This document shows, one piece after another, positions 18,764 through 28,197 of a stretch of 64,000 nt of DNA. The position numbers were made by a program, and so were the translations under genes. The stretch's first letter is position 1. The number at the start of each line of letters is the position of its first letter. This stretch comes from Natranaerofaba carboxydovora (lineage in GTDB: Bacteria > Bacillota > Natranaerobiia > Natranaerobiales > Natranaerofabaceae): contig NZ_CP054394.1 in assembly GCF_022539405.1 (NCBI RefSeq), positions 3,063,833 through 3,127,832 of the forward strand, in the 5' to 3' direction. The notes beneath the pieces are model-generated. The model was not told the origin of the DNA, did not search any database, and saw only the letters and a program-made list of their open reading frames with translations.

Positions 18764-20121
18764 ATGGGTGGTGGCTTTCATTCTGTAAAATTAAAAGCTG
18801 AAAACTGCGTTGGATGTGTGCACTGCTTGAAATCGTGCCCTACTAAGGCAATAAGAATAATTAACAATAAAGCAAGCATTATTGATGAAAGGTGTATTGA
18901 CTGTGGTGAGTGTGTTCGGGTGTGCCCTTATAGTGCAAAGCTAGTTGATACAGATGATATTAATAATATCAAAGACTATAAGCATACTATTGCTCTTGTA
19001 TCGCCTGCATTTTTAGTTCAGTTTCCAAGACATATAAGCCCGGAGAAGGTTTTGAAATCCCTTCTGCACTTTGGTTTCGACAGTGTATTTGATCTTTGTC
19101 TGGGTGGCGAAATAGCTGCTAAAGAGATTAACACAAAATTTTAGAAGAAAAAAACTATGAACCTCCCTTGATATCTTCCCACTGTCCTGCCATTGTAAGG
19201 CTTATACAGATCAAATTCCCTGAGCTTGTATCAAATATAGTACCAATAGATACCCCCTTAGATATTACCGCGGAGCTTGCCAAAAAATATGTATCTATCA
19301 AAACAGGGATTGAAAAAGAAGAAGTAGGAGTATTTTTCTTAACAATGTGTTCTGCTAAAGTTACAGCAATTAAGAATCCTGTAGGTAAAGAATACTCACC
19401 TGTGGATGGAGCAATATCTGTTGCAGAGATATATGACTCGCTGAGAAAAATTGTTAAAAAAGACATAGAGATTGATCAAGAACTCGTCATTCCTGGAAGT
19501 CCTGGGCTTGGAATGGGATTTGATATCATGGGGTGTGATAAGACAGGGATAAAAGAGTGTGTCTGTTTATCTGTAAGTGGTATCGATAAAGCTATTAAAA
19601 TATTGCAAGAGATTGAATTAAGAAAAATACCTCAGCTTGAATATCTTGAGCTATACTCTTGTGATGGAGGCTGTGTAGCAGGTATGTTAAATGTACAAAA
19701 CCCCTATGTTACACAGGTTAGGTTTAGGGAAGTGATGGATAGCTTAAGCGGTAATGGCTCAAATTATGAACTTTTAAAAGAAGAACTACCGAAAGATTTT
19801 ACTCCTCAAAAGATTACCCTCTCGCCTAGGCCGATCGGTGGGTTATCAGAAGATATATCTAACTCACTTAGAAAACTGGGGATGCTTGAAAAAACCCTGT
19901 CTGATCTACCAAGGATAGATTGTGGTGCCTGTGGTGCTCCAACGTGTCGTGATTTTGCTGAAGATATAGTGCAAAAAAGAGCCGAAATCCACTCTTGTGT
20001 CTTTCACTTACTTAATTCGGTGGCAGAGCTTACAGGAGAGGCTTTTTCCCTTGCCAAGAAGATACCTTATGTAAAGGATAAGACAAAGACAAAAAGGATT
20101 GATGGTTCAGAGGATTATTGA
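18764..20121 (+). pseudogene. Ferredoxin / [FeFe]-hydrogenase-like regulatory protein, split by a -1 frameshift
   Basis: The first frame (18764-19144) carries two 4Fe-4S motifs, CVGCVHCLKSCP and CIDCGECVRVCP, and the start of a hydrogenase large-subunit C-terminal domain. The frame is lost at ACACAAAATTTTAG (about 19132-19144). The -1 frame continues without gap as ILEEKNYEPP then SSHCPAIVRLI and runs to 20121. Adding one A restores a single protein of about 450 residues. H-cluster motifs are degenerate (SSHCPAI, TMCSAK, YSCDGGCVAG), so the intact form was probably a sensory paralogue, not an H2 producer. A final Fe-S motif CGACGAPTCRDFAEDIV is near the end. Confidence 0.8.
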
Positions 20122-20133
20122 GGATAAAAACTT

Positions 20134-20354
20134 GATTCTGGTGCAAAAAGTTAATTTGCTAAAATAAAATGCTTTTTTTGATACATCTATATTCAAAAAA
20201 GTTTGATATTCGGCTACCTGATTAATCGTTCGTCCTGAGCTTAAATCAGCCAATGCCATCCTGGTATTAGGCCATAATATCTCACTTTTTCTCATCAAGA
20301 TGTATCTTGCAAAAAAATCATAAAATTCGCAAATTAACTTTTTGCACCAGAATC
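20134..20354 (+). mobile_element. MITE-like element, full length (221 bp)
   Basis: It starts GATTCTGGTGCAAAAAGTTA and ends AACTTTTTGCACCAGAATC, a perfect terminal inverted repeat of at least 19 bases. The core hairpin CAATGCC/GGTATT(A)G surrounds ATCCT at 20251-20270. It has no open reading frame. It is inserted between the hydrogenase-like gene and the second DRTGG gene. No clear 6-bp target duplication is seen here (AAACTT left, ATATTA right). Confidence 0.85.
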
Positions 20355-20396
20355 ATATTAAGATTCCTAATATTGTTTTAAAGGAGTAGATTAAGT

Positions 20397-20747
20397 ATGA
20401 AAATTGCAGATTTAGTAGATAAACTGCCTCTTGAAGTTTTGGCCTGTGAAAAAAAATTAGAGAAAAATGTGACAGGAGGTTACTGTTCTGATTTATTAAG
20501 CGTTGTAATGTCAAGTGCAAAGGAAGGTCAGGTATGGATAACCCTACAGGGTCATCCAAATATAATTGCAATTGCAGTTTTACTAAACTTATCTGCTATA
20601 ATAATTTCTGAAAAATCTAAAGTTGATAAAGAAACAATTGAAAAGGCCAAAGAAGAAGATGTAGTAGTTTTAACTACTGAACTTACTTCATATGAAATTG
20701 TAGGCAGACTGTATAATTTGGGCATTTATGGTGAAATAGATGCCTAA
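20397..20747 (+). CDS. DRTGG-domain protein (second copy)
   Basis: The 116-residue protein is related to the product at 17921: SDLLSVVMSSAKEGQVWITLQGHPNIIAIA, then VVVLTTELTSYEIVGRLYNLGI. It is a ligand-binding module of unknown specificity. The start ATG follows AAAGGAG. Its end overlaps the PHP gene start by eight bases, showing translational coupling. Confidence 0.8.
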   Translation: MKIADLVDKLPLEVLACEKKLEKNVTGGYCSDLLSVVMSSAKEGQVWITLQGHPNIIAIAVLLNLSAIIISEKSKVDKETIEKAKEEDVVVLTTELTSYEIVGRLYNLGIYGEIDA

Positions 20748-21525
20748 TGGTAATAATCAACTTCAATGGATTAAAGGAGATTTGCACGTTCATAGCGTAT
20801 TATCTCCTTGTGGGGAGCTAGAAATGAGCCCCTCTAATGTAATGAATAAATGCAAAGAGTTAGGCATAGATATACTTGGGATTTGTGATCATAATTCTGG
20901 AGCTAACCTACCTGCCTTTATAAAAAAAGCAGAAGAAGAAAATATAATGATTCTGTGTGGAATGGAAGTACAAACAAGGGAAGAGGTTCATTTATTATGT
21001 TTTTTTCCCTGTTATAATAATCTTATGGAATTTGAAGAGGAATTCAAAGGTACTTTGCCGAAAATTAATAATAATCCTGAAGTGTTTGGAGATCAGGTCA
21101 TTATTGACGAAAATGAACAGATATTACATTTTGAAGATAACCTTTTATTAATATCTTCTAGTCTTGGAATTGGTGATGTAATAAAACTTACACAAAAATA
21201 TAATGGAGAAGTGATTGCAGCTCATATTGATAAAAAATATTATAGCTTGATTTCTAACCTGGGGTTTCTTCCATCATATAATTTTTTAGCTGTGGAAATA
21301 TTTAATTATGATGGAAAAGAAAAGATGATTCACGAATATTCTGAAATTGAAAACTACCCTATTATTGTATCATCTGATGCTCACAAACTTGATGATATGG
21401 ACCAGAAATATCAGACTTATTTTTTTGTTAAAGAGCTAACTTGGCAAGAGCTGCTTTTAGCTTTTCAAAATAAAGATAGTAGAAAAATAGCAGTTTACAA
21501 AAATGATACTGTAAATCAAGAATAA
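20740..21525 (+). CDS. PHP-domain phosphoesterase
   Basis: Metal-binding motifs of the PHP family are present: DLHVHSVLSPCG, ICDHNSGANLP, AAHIDKKYYSLI and SSDAHKLDD. At 261 residues it is a free-standing PHP protein, probably a phosphatase or nuclease on a small substrate, which cannot be named from sequence. It overlaps the preceding DRTGG gene and is 15 bases upstream of nuoE. This DRTGG-PHP-NuoE order recurs in Clostridia next to hydrogenases or dehydrogenases. Confidence 0.85.
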   Translation: MPNGNNQLQWIKGDLHVHSVLSPCGELEMSPSNVMNKCKELGIDILGICDHNSGANLPAFIKKAEEENIMILCGMEVQTREEVHLLCFFPCYNNLMEFEEEFKGTLPKINNNPEVFGDQVIIDENEQILHFEDNLLLISSSLGIGDVIKLTQKYNGEVIAAHIDKKYYSLISNLGFLPSYNFLAVEIFNYDGKEKMIHEYSEIENYPIIVSSDAHKLDDMDQKYQTYFFVKELTWQELLLAFQNKDSRKIAVYKNDTVNQE

Positions 21526-21540
21526 AGGAGGAATCTTTGT

Positions 21541-22029
21541 ATGAGTGAGTGTAAATGTGATCACGCGGCCTGGCATAAGGAACAAGCCGAACTAGACAAG
21601 CTTCTTGCTGACTTCAAAGGCGAAAAAGGAGTCTTAATTCCAGCGATTCAAAAAGTGCAGGATTATTATGGTTATTTGCCAGAGCGGGGGTTAAAAAAAG
21701 TAGCCGAGACTTTTGATATGCCACTTAGTAAAGTTTTTGGAGTGGCTACGTTTTATGCCCAGTTTCATTTGAGCCCAAGAGGTAGATGGATTGTAAGGGT
21801 GTGTCAGGGGACTGCTTGCCATGTTAGAGGCGCAGACAAGATAATGGATAGGCTGATTTCAGAACTTGGAATTGGCCCAGGCGAAACAACAGAAGATCTT
21901 AGGTTTACTATTGAGCCAGTGGCCTGTATCGGTTGCTGCGGGCTAGCACCAGTTTGTATGGTTAATGATAATACTCATGGGCGCCTGACACCAGATAATA
22001 TTCCTGAAATTTTAGAAATGTACGAGTAA
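21541..22029 (+). CDS. nuoE: NuoE-type [2Fe-2S] subunit of formate dehydrogenase/hydrogenase complex
   Basis: A thioredoxin-like [2Fe-2S] protein of 162 residues (HydC/NuoE, 24-kDa subunit) has ligands CQGTAC and CIGCC, and the family stretch IPAIQKVQDYYGYLPERGL, then VFGVATFYAQF. It passes electrons between NuoF and the catalytic subunit in soluble NAD(P)-linked or bifurcating complexes. The start ATG has AAAGGAGGAA. Confidence 0.94.
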   Translation: MSECKCDHAAWHKEQAELDKLLADFKGEKGVLIPAIQKVQDYYGYLPERGLKKVAETFDMPLSKVFGVATFYAQFHLSPRGRWIVRVCQGTACHVRGADKIMDRLISELGIGPGETTEDLRFTIEPVACIGCCGLAPVCMVNDNTHGRLTPDNIPEILEMYE

Positions 22030-22034
22030 ATAAA

Positions 22035-22595
22035 ATGAAAGAGATTTCGCTTCATGTTTTGGATATATTACAAAATTCCGTGGAGGCAGATGCCACGGAA
22101 ATACTGTTGTATATTGATGAAAGCACAGAAAAAGATCTACTTCGCATTATAATCAAAGACAATGGGCGCGGTATGGATGAAAAGCTTGTAAAATGTGTCC
22201 TCGATCCTTTTAAGACCACAAGAAAAACCAGAAGAGTAGGGCTTGGTCTTTCATTATTTCAAATGACAGCCAGGCAGTGTGAGGGAGACTTAACCATAGC
22301 CTCTGCTCTTGGAAAAGGAACCAGAGTAAATGTAGTTATGAAGTATGGTCACTGGGATAGACCACCTCTTGGAAATATGGCGGATACAATTATATCTTTT
22401 TTAATGGGCAGTCCATCAATTGAACTTAAATATATTCATAAAAAGGATAATATTAAATTTATGTTTGAAACAAAAGAAGTAAAAGAAATGCTTGAGGACG
22501 AGGCGCCTTTTGAGAATAGTAAAGTCGCCTATATGGTTAAGGGATATTTAGAACAAGAGCTATCAAAGCTTTATGGGGGTGAAATTAATGGATAA
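22035..22595 (+). CDS. ATP-binding HATPase protein, histidine-kinase-like
   Basis: The HATPase motifs are N box LDILQNSVEADA, G1 DNGRGMD and G2 GLGLSLFQM, but there is no phospho-acceptor helix domain and no response regulator. A C-terminal region of about 80 residues is unknown. Such genes sit between nuoE and nuoF in Clostridial hydrogenase operons; the role is unproved. It begins five bases after nuoE and its stop overlaps the next gene by eight bases. Confidence 0.85.
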   Translation: MKEISLHVLDILQNSVEADATEILLYIDESTEKDLLRIIIKDNGRGMDEKLVKCVLDPFKTTRKTRRVGLGLSLFQMTARQCEGDLTIASALGKGTRVNVVMKYGHWDRPPLGNMADTIISFLMGSPSIELKYIHKKDNIKFMFETKEVKEMLEDEAPFENSKVAYMVKGYLEQELSKLYGGEING

Positions 22596-22962
22596 GCTTA
22601 AATCTTTGGATGATTTAAAAAACCTAAGAGAAGAGGCCAGGAAAACCACTACAACAAGACAAAGTACAGAGAATTTAATCATAGTTGGGATGGGTACTTG
22701 TGGCATTTCAGCCGGTGCTAGGGATGTTATGAATACTATTCTGGAAGAATTAAACAAAAGAGATCTTTCGGATGTAAATGTTACCCAAACAGGTTGTATT
22801 GGTATGTGTGAAAAGGAAGTACTTGTGGATGTTAAATTGAAAGGAAAAGAAAGAGTTAGCTATGGTAGGGTTACTCCTCAAGATGTATCTCGTATAATCG
22901 CAAACCATGTGATAAATGGCCAAATAGTAGAGGACCTGGTAGTTGGAAAACCAGAGAGCTAA
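22588..22962 (+). CDS. [2Fe-2S] ferredoxin-domain protein
   Basis: The 124-residue thioredoxin-like ferredoxin has IIVGMGTCGISAGARDV and TQTGCIGMCEKEV, the pattern of small accessory subunits paired with NuoF-like proteins. The start is ATG 22588, with GGGGGTGAA as ribosome site inside the preceding gene. It is likely an extra electron-transfer subunit of the formate dehydrogenase complex. Confidence 0.87.
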   Translation: MDKLKSLDDLKNLREEARKTTTTRQSTENLIIVGMGTCGISAGARDVMNTILEELNKRDLSDVNVTQTGCIGMCEKEVLVDVKLKGKERVSYGRVTPQDVSRIIANHVINGQIVEDLVVGKPES

Positions 22963-23007
22963 TTCTTAAACTATTTAACAAAGTTGAAGAAAGGGAGTGG
23001 AGAAAAA

Positions 23008-24801
23008 GTGGAGATGTACAGGTCTCATGTTTTGGTATGTAGCGGCACAGGCTGTACTTCCTCGGGATGTGTGGAAGTCCAAGAAAACCTAGAAAAAGAA
23101 CTCTCTAATAATAAATTAGAAAACGAAGTAAAATTAATTCAAACTGGGTGCCATGGATTATGTGAGCTTGGACCTATAGTTATTGTGTATCCAGAGGGAA
23201 CCTCATACTTTAGAGTAGAGGGCAAAGACGTAAAAGAGCTTGTTGAGGAACATCTATTAAAGGGTAGACCCGTAGATAGATTGATGTACAAGGAGCCAAT
23301 ATCCGAAGAACAGGTTCCCTATTATAACGATATAAACTTTTATAAAAAACAAAGCAGGATAGTTCTAAGAAATTGCGGCTATATTGATCCGGAAAGCATT
23401 GAGGAATATATTGCTAGAGGAGGATATGACGGTCTAAGTAGAGCACTATCAGAATTTAGCCAAGATGAGGTTATTGAAGAGGTTAAAGAATCAGGCCTTC
23501 GAGGACGTGGAGGAGCAGGCTTTCCAACAGGTGTGAAATGGGGCTTTGCAAGACAGGCTCCTGGAGACAAAAAGTATATTATCTGTAATGCTGACGAGGG
23601 TGACCCCGGAGCATTTATGGATCGTAGTATCCTAGAAGGTGATCCTCACAGTGTTATTGAAGGCATGGCAATTGGGGGATATGCGATTGGAGCTGATGAG
23701 GGGTATATATATGTTAGGGCAGAGTACCCTCTAGCTATAAAGAGACTTAGAAAAGCTCTAGAAGCGGCTGAGGGCTTAGGGCTTTTGGGTGAAAACATTT
23801 TAGGAACAGGCTTTAATTTCAAATTGAAAATAAAAGAAGGCGCTGGCGCTTTTGTATGCGGCGAAGAAACAGCTTTGATGGCATCGATAGAAGGTAATAG
23901 AGGTATGCCAAGGCCAAGGCCGCCTTTTCCTGCTCAAAAAGGACTCTGGGGCAAGCCGTCTAACATCAATAACGTTGAAACTCTTGCCTGTGTACCTGTT
24001 ATATTATCAGAAGGAGCAGGATCATTTAATAGTGTAGGTACCGAAAATAGTAAGGGAACCAAAGTTTTTGCTCTAACCGGAAAGATAAATAATACCGGTC
24101 TTGTTGAAGTTCCAATGGGAATAAAAATAAAGGATATAATCTATACCATTGGCGGTGGTATTCAGGAAGATAAAGCCTTTAAGGCTGTCCAAATCGGAGG
24201 GCCGTCAGGTGGTTGTCTTCCCGAAGACAAAATAGACCTTCCTGTAGATTATGATTCCTTAACTCAAGCAGGAGCTATTATGGGTTCCGGTGGTCTTGTG
24301 GTAATGGATGAAGAAACATGTATTGTTGATGTTGCAAGATTTTTCTTGAAATTTACTCAGACAGAATCATGTGGGAAATGTACTCCGTGCAGAGAAGGAA
24401 CAAAAAGGATGTTAGAAATTTTAGAAAGAATTACACAAGGAGAAGGGAAAGAAGGAGATGTAGAGCTATTAGAAGAGCTTGGAAGTATGGTGAAAGAAAC
24501 ATCCTTGTGTGGTCTTGGCCAAACAGCCCCGAACCCTGTTTTAAGTACTACTAAGCATTTTAGAGATGAATATAATGCTCATATATTGGACAGAAGATGT
24601 CCGGCAGGAGCCTGTAGTGACTTATTGATATATAAGATACTAGAAGATAAATGTAAAGGTTGTACAAAATGCGTTAAGGCTTGTCCTCAGGATGCTATTA
24701 CTGGTGAAAAGAAAGAAGTTCATGTTATAGATCAAGATAAGTGCATCAAGTGTGGTGCTTGTGTAGATCAATGCAAATTCGAAGCAATTGTGCTTGGGTA
24801 G
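23008..24801 (+). CDS. nuoF: NuoF/HydB-type flavoprotein subunit (NAD(P)H-, FMN- and Fe-S-binding)
   Basis: At 597 residues the layout matches HydB/FdhB. An N-terminal [2Fe-2S] thioredoxin-like part (CSGTGCTSSGC, QTGCHGLCELGP) is followed by the NADH/FMN domain GLRGRGGAGFPTGVKW and the FMN region CNADEGDPGAFMDR. Then come the 4Fe-4S ligands CGKCTPCREGT and two C-terminal 4Fe-4S clusters (CKGCTKCVKACP, CIKCGACVDQC). It is the NAD(P)H or flavin port of the complex, possibly bifurcating with ferredoxin. The start is GTG 23008 after GGGAGTGG; TTG 22984 is less likely. Confidence 0.94.
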   Translation: MEMYRSHVLVCSGTGCTSSGCVEVQENLEKELSNNKLENEVKLIQTGCHGLCELGPIVIVYPEGTSYFRVEGKDVKELVEEHLLKGRPVDRLMYKEPISEEQVPYYNDINFYKKQSRIVLRNCGYIDPESIEEYIARGGYDGLSRALSEFSQDEVIEEVKESGLRGRGGAGFPTGVKWGFARQAPGDKKYIICNADEGDPGAFMDRSILEGDPHSVIEGMAIGGYAIGADEGYIYVRAEYPLAIKRLRKALEAAEGLGLLGENILGTGFNFKLKIKEGAGAFVCGEETALMASIEGNRGMPRPRPPFPAQKGLWGKPSNINNVETLACVPVILSEGAGSFNSVGTENSKGTKVFALTGKINNTGLVEVPMGIKIKDIIYTIGGGIQEDKAFKAVQIGGPSGGCLPEDKIDLPVDYDSLTQAGAIMGSGGLVVMDEETCIVDVARFFLKFTQTESCGKCTPCREGTKRMLEILERITQGEGKEGDVELLEELGSMVKETSLCGLGQTAPNPVLSTTKHFRDEYNAHILDRRCPAGACSDLLIYKILEDKCKGCTKCVKACPQDAITGEKKEVHVIDQDKCIKCGACVDQCKFEAIVLG

Positions 24802-24856
24802 CAGAAATTTATGAAAAGATATTTTAGAAGGTAAAAAGAAAGGAGAGACTTGGCTG

Positions 24857-27538
24857 ATGGAGCATGTTAATATAAATGTTGATGGCAAAGATATCCAGGT
24901 AGGCAAAGGTGCCACTGTATTAGAAGCTGCAAATGCAGCTGGCATAGAAATACCGACTCTATGTCATCAAAAAGATTTAAGTATCGTTGGGTCGTGCAGG
25001 TTATGTGTTGTTGAAGTGGAAAAGGCCAAAAATATGCCTGCTGCTTGTGCACTACCTGTATCTGATGGTATGGTCGTAAAAACTGATTCAGAGAAAGTAA
25101 GGAATGCAAGAAAGACTATATTAGAATTGATCTTAGCTAACCATCCTAAGGATTGTATGGTGTGTGAGTCAAATGGAGACTGTAAGCTGCAGGATTACTG
25201 TTATGAATATGGTGTTGGAGATAGTCGTTTTGAAGGAGAGGTTACATCTTACGAGATAGATGATTCTAGTAAGTTTGTAGAGAGGGATCTGGACAAATGC
25301 ATACTTTGTGGTAAGTGTATAAGGGTATGTAGTGAGATTCAAGGTGTTTCTGCTATAGACTTTATGGATCGTGGGTTTAATACCAAGGTGGCAACTTTCT
25401 TTGACAAAGGACTTGATGATTCTCCATGCGTTAGCTGTGGTAACTGTATTAATGTATGTCCGGTTGGAGCTTTGACAGAAAAGCCATATAAAGGCCTTGG
25501 AAGAGACTATGAATTTGATATGGTGAAGACCACCTGTCCTTATTGTGGTGTAGGCTGTACCTTTAACTTAAAGGTAAAAGATGACAAGGTATGTGGAGTA
25601 AAAGAAGAGCCCACAGGTGTAGCAAATGAAGGGTATCTATGTGTTAAAGGGCGCTTTGGAATGGGTTTTATCCACAGTGATGATAGGATCAAAAAACCAC
25701 TTATTAAGAAAAATGGAAAGTTTGAAGAAGTAGAGTGGGAAGAAGCTATCTCACACATAGCTGATAACCTTAAACAGGTTAAGGATAAAAATGGAGCGGA
25801 TTCTATCGGGTTTATGGCATCTGCAAAATGTACTAATGAAGAAAATTACCTGTTGCAGAAGTTTGCCAGAACCCTTATAGGAACGAACAATATTGACCAC
25901 TGTGCTAGGCTCTGACACGCTCCTACTGTGGCCGGTCTGGCCACTGCATTTGGAAGTGGAGCGATGACTAATAGTATCAGTGAAATACAAAATGCCGATG
26001 CAATATTTGCTATTGGAACAAACACGACTGAAAGTCATCCAATTATTGGGCAGCAGGTGGTGAAAGCTCAAAACAAGGGCGCCAAAGTAGTTGTAGCAGA
26101 TCCAAGAAAGACACCAATTGCTGAAATGGCAGATATTTGGCTAAATCCTCTGCCAGGTACCAATGTGGCGCTATTAAACGGACTTATGAATGTGATTGTT
26201 GAAGAAGATTTAATTGATAAGGCATATATCAATGATAATACTGAGAATTTCGAAGAAGTAAAAGAAATTGTAAAGAATTATACTCCAAAAAAAGTTGAAG
26301 ATATCACAGGTGTGCCTGCAGAAAAAATTAAAGAAGCAGCAAGGATATACGGTAAAGCAAACAAAGCCCCGATACTTTATACAATGGGTATTACTCAGTT
26401 CACCACAGGAACAGATGGTGTCTTCTCTGTGGCAAACATGGCTTTAATGACAGGGAATGTAGGTATAGAAAGCGGAGGAGTTAACCCGCTAAGAGGACAA
26501 AACAATGTTCAGGGTGCCTGTGACTTAGGAGGTCTTCCTAATGTATTTACTGCCTATCAAAAAGTAGATAACCCTGATGCTGTGGAGAAGTTTTCTAAGT
26601 TCTGGGGGGCTAAGCTCAGTGATAAACCAGGTAAAGCTGTTACAGAAATGATGGCAACCGCAGGGGACGAAATAAAAGCACTGTATATCATGGGAGAGAA
26701 TCCTATGTTAACTGATCCAAATCTTGGGCATGTTGAAAAATCCTTAGAAAGTCTTGATTTCCTGGTTGTGCAGGATATTTTGATGACAGAAACAGCCGAA
26801 AAAGCTGATGTAGTTCTTCCTGCTGCAACTTTTGCTGAAAAAGATGGGACTTTTACAAACACAGAAAGAAGAGTTCAAAGGGTTAGAAAAGCCATACCAG
26901 AACAGGGTGACTCAAAAGCTGACTGGAAGATTTTCTCTGAATTATCTACAAAGATGGGAATGCCAATGAATTATAGTAGCCCTGAAGAAATAATGGATGA
27001 ACTGAGAGAGGTCACCCCGAGTTATGCAGGTATAAGTTATGAAAGAATAGAAGATGAAGGTATACAGTGGCCTTGTCCATCAACAGATCATCCGGGGACA
27101 AAATATCTGCACAAAGACGGCAAGTTCCCTATAGGTAAAGCTAAATTTACCGGTATAGAATATAAACCGGCGGCAGAATCGCCGGATGAAGAATACCCAT
27201 ATATTCTTACCACAGGAAGAGTCCTATACCATTATCATAGTGTTATGACAAGACGGTCTAAAGAGCTAGATGAAGAAGCGCCAAAAGGATTCATGGAAAT
27301 ACATCCAGAAGATGCCGATAGGCTTAGCATAGAAGATGAAGAGTTAGTTAAGGTATCTTCTAGAAGAGGTGAAGTGAAGGCTCCCGTTAAGATAACGGAC
27401 AAAATATCAAAAGGGGTAGTTTATATGAGTTTTCACTACAAAGAGATGGCTGCGAATAAGCTGACTAATGAACTATATGACCCAAAAGCCAAAACACCTG
27501 AGTTAAAAGTTTCTGCAGTCAAGATCGAAAAATTATAA
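24857..27538 (+). CDS. fdhA: Selenocysteine-containing formate dehydrogenase, catalytic subunit
   Basis: The frame runs through an internal TGA at 25913-25915, which encodes Sec at residue 353 of 893, in the context CARL-U-HAPTVAGLA, the formate dehydrogenase active-site motif. Without readthrough only the N-terminal half would be made. N-terminal [2Fe-2S] domain, His-Cys cluster (HPKDCMVCESNGDC), two 4Fe-4S sites (CILCGKCIRVC, CVSCGNCINVC), then the molybdopterin domain with CPYCGVGC and RGQNNVQGACDLGGLPN. It oxidises formate or reduces CO2 with NuoE/NuoF. A SECIS hairpin lies just downstream of the TGA. Confidence 0.97.
25913..25946 (+). promoter_or_regulatory. Bacterial SECIS element in fdhA
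   Basis: A perfect 6-bp stem GTGGCC (25928-25933) / GGCCAC (25939-25944) closes a GGTCT loop, 12 bases after the Sec TGA. The loop sequence is the same as in the Escherichia coli fdhF SECIS apex bound by SelB. The hairpin also codes for VAGL. Confidence 0.93.
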
Positions 27539-27612
27539 TTATAACAGCTGGATTTATCTAGATAAATATGTTATATTTTAATGACAGCTATTATTAATAA
27601 GGAGGTATTAGT

Positions 27613-27771
27613 ATGGATAAATATGAGTGCAGTGTATGTGGTTATGTTTATGACCCGGAAGTAGGAGATCCGGATAATGGAATTGCTGCAGGAACTTCTT
27701 TTGAAGATCTTCCTGAAGACTGGGTATGCCCGGAATGTGGAGTAGATAAAGATATGTTTGAAAAAGTATAA
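27613..27771 (+). CDS. rub: Rubredoxin
   Basis: The 52-residue one-iron electron carrier has the two knuckles CSVCGY (residues 5-10) and CPECGV (38-43) and the conserved [12 protein letters not shown] and [11 protein letters not shown]. The start ATG 27613 follows AAGGAGGTATT. It is 74 bases after fdhA and may be cotranscribed with it. It probably acts in peroxide/oxygen detoxification or as an electron carrier. Confidence 0.97.
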   Translation: MDKYECSVCGYVYDPEVGDPDNGIAAGTSFEDLPEDWVCPECGVDKDMFEKV

Positions 27772-27780
27772 AGAATATTT

Positions 27781-27811
27781 CAGGCGGGGCCATGTTTGTT
27801 GGCCCCGCCTG
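27781..27811. terminator. Bidirectional terminator between rubredoxin and DUF2892 genes
   Basis: CAGGCGGGGCC (27781-27791) pairs perfectly with GGCCCCGCCTG (27801-27811). It separates two convergent genes; T-rich stretches are weak on both sides. Confidence 0.75.
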
Positions 27812-27812
27812 C

Positions 27813-28031
27813 TTAACTTATGTGTTCCAAAGGAAACGGGTCTTTATTTTCGCTGCCTGTAGATATCCCAAGCATATGAAGCATCGGACACCACCTGGTG
27901 ACTCCTTCTGCAATTTTGCATGAACCAAATGCTATCATGGTTGGAGATTTTTTTATAACGCCATAGCCAAGTAAAAAAGATCCTCCTGTTAGACGCAGGT
28001 AGCTATCTAATAGGCCTACATTCTTTTTCAT
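27813..28031 (-). CDS. DUF2892 small membrane protein
   Basis: The 72-residue protein begins MKKNVGLLDSYLRLTGG, with a hydrophobic helix, and ends with FGSCKIAEGVTRWCPMLHMLGIS. This matches the DUF2892 (YgaP membrane-domain-like) family, whose function is unknown. The start is ATG 28031 with GGAGAG upstream; GTG 28040 overlaps that site. It is alone on the minus strand. Confidence 0.75.
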   Translation of the reverse strand: MKKNVGLLDSYLRLTGGSFLLGYGVIKKSPTMIAFGSCKIAEGVTRWCPMLHMLGISTGSENKDPFPLEHIS

Positions 28032-28197
28032 TGATTTCACTCTCCTATCGTTTTTTTAATATAATAAGGGGAATCTATCCTTTTGTGTGTTATTATTTCC
28101 TTAAATGCGGTATATATAAATTTGTAGGACCACATAAATTTGTTTCAAGAAAAACTTTAGACTATAATATCGAGTAAGTAGAATCTGGAGGGTTTTG

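Noticed and set aside
20122..20396. Minus-strand frame in the gap before the second DRTGG gene
   Set aside because: It runs through the MITE-like element and has no ribosome site or recognisable domain.
24369..24554. Alternate-frame open stretch inside nuoF
   Set aside because: It is a Cys/Arg-rich shadow of the conserved 4Fe-4S region of nuoF.
25913..25928. fdhA as two separate genes or a nonsense-mutated pseudogene
   Set aside because: The TGA is at the Sec position of the active-site motif, both halves are in one frame, and a SECIS hairpin follows.
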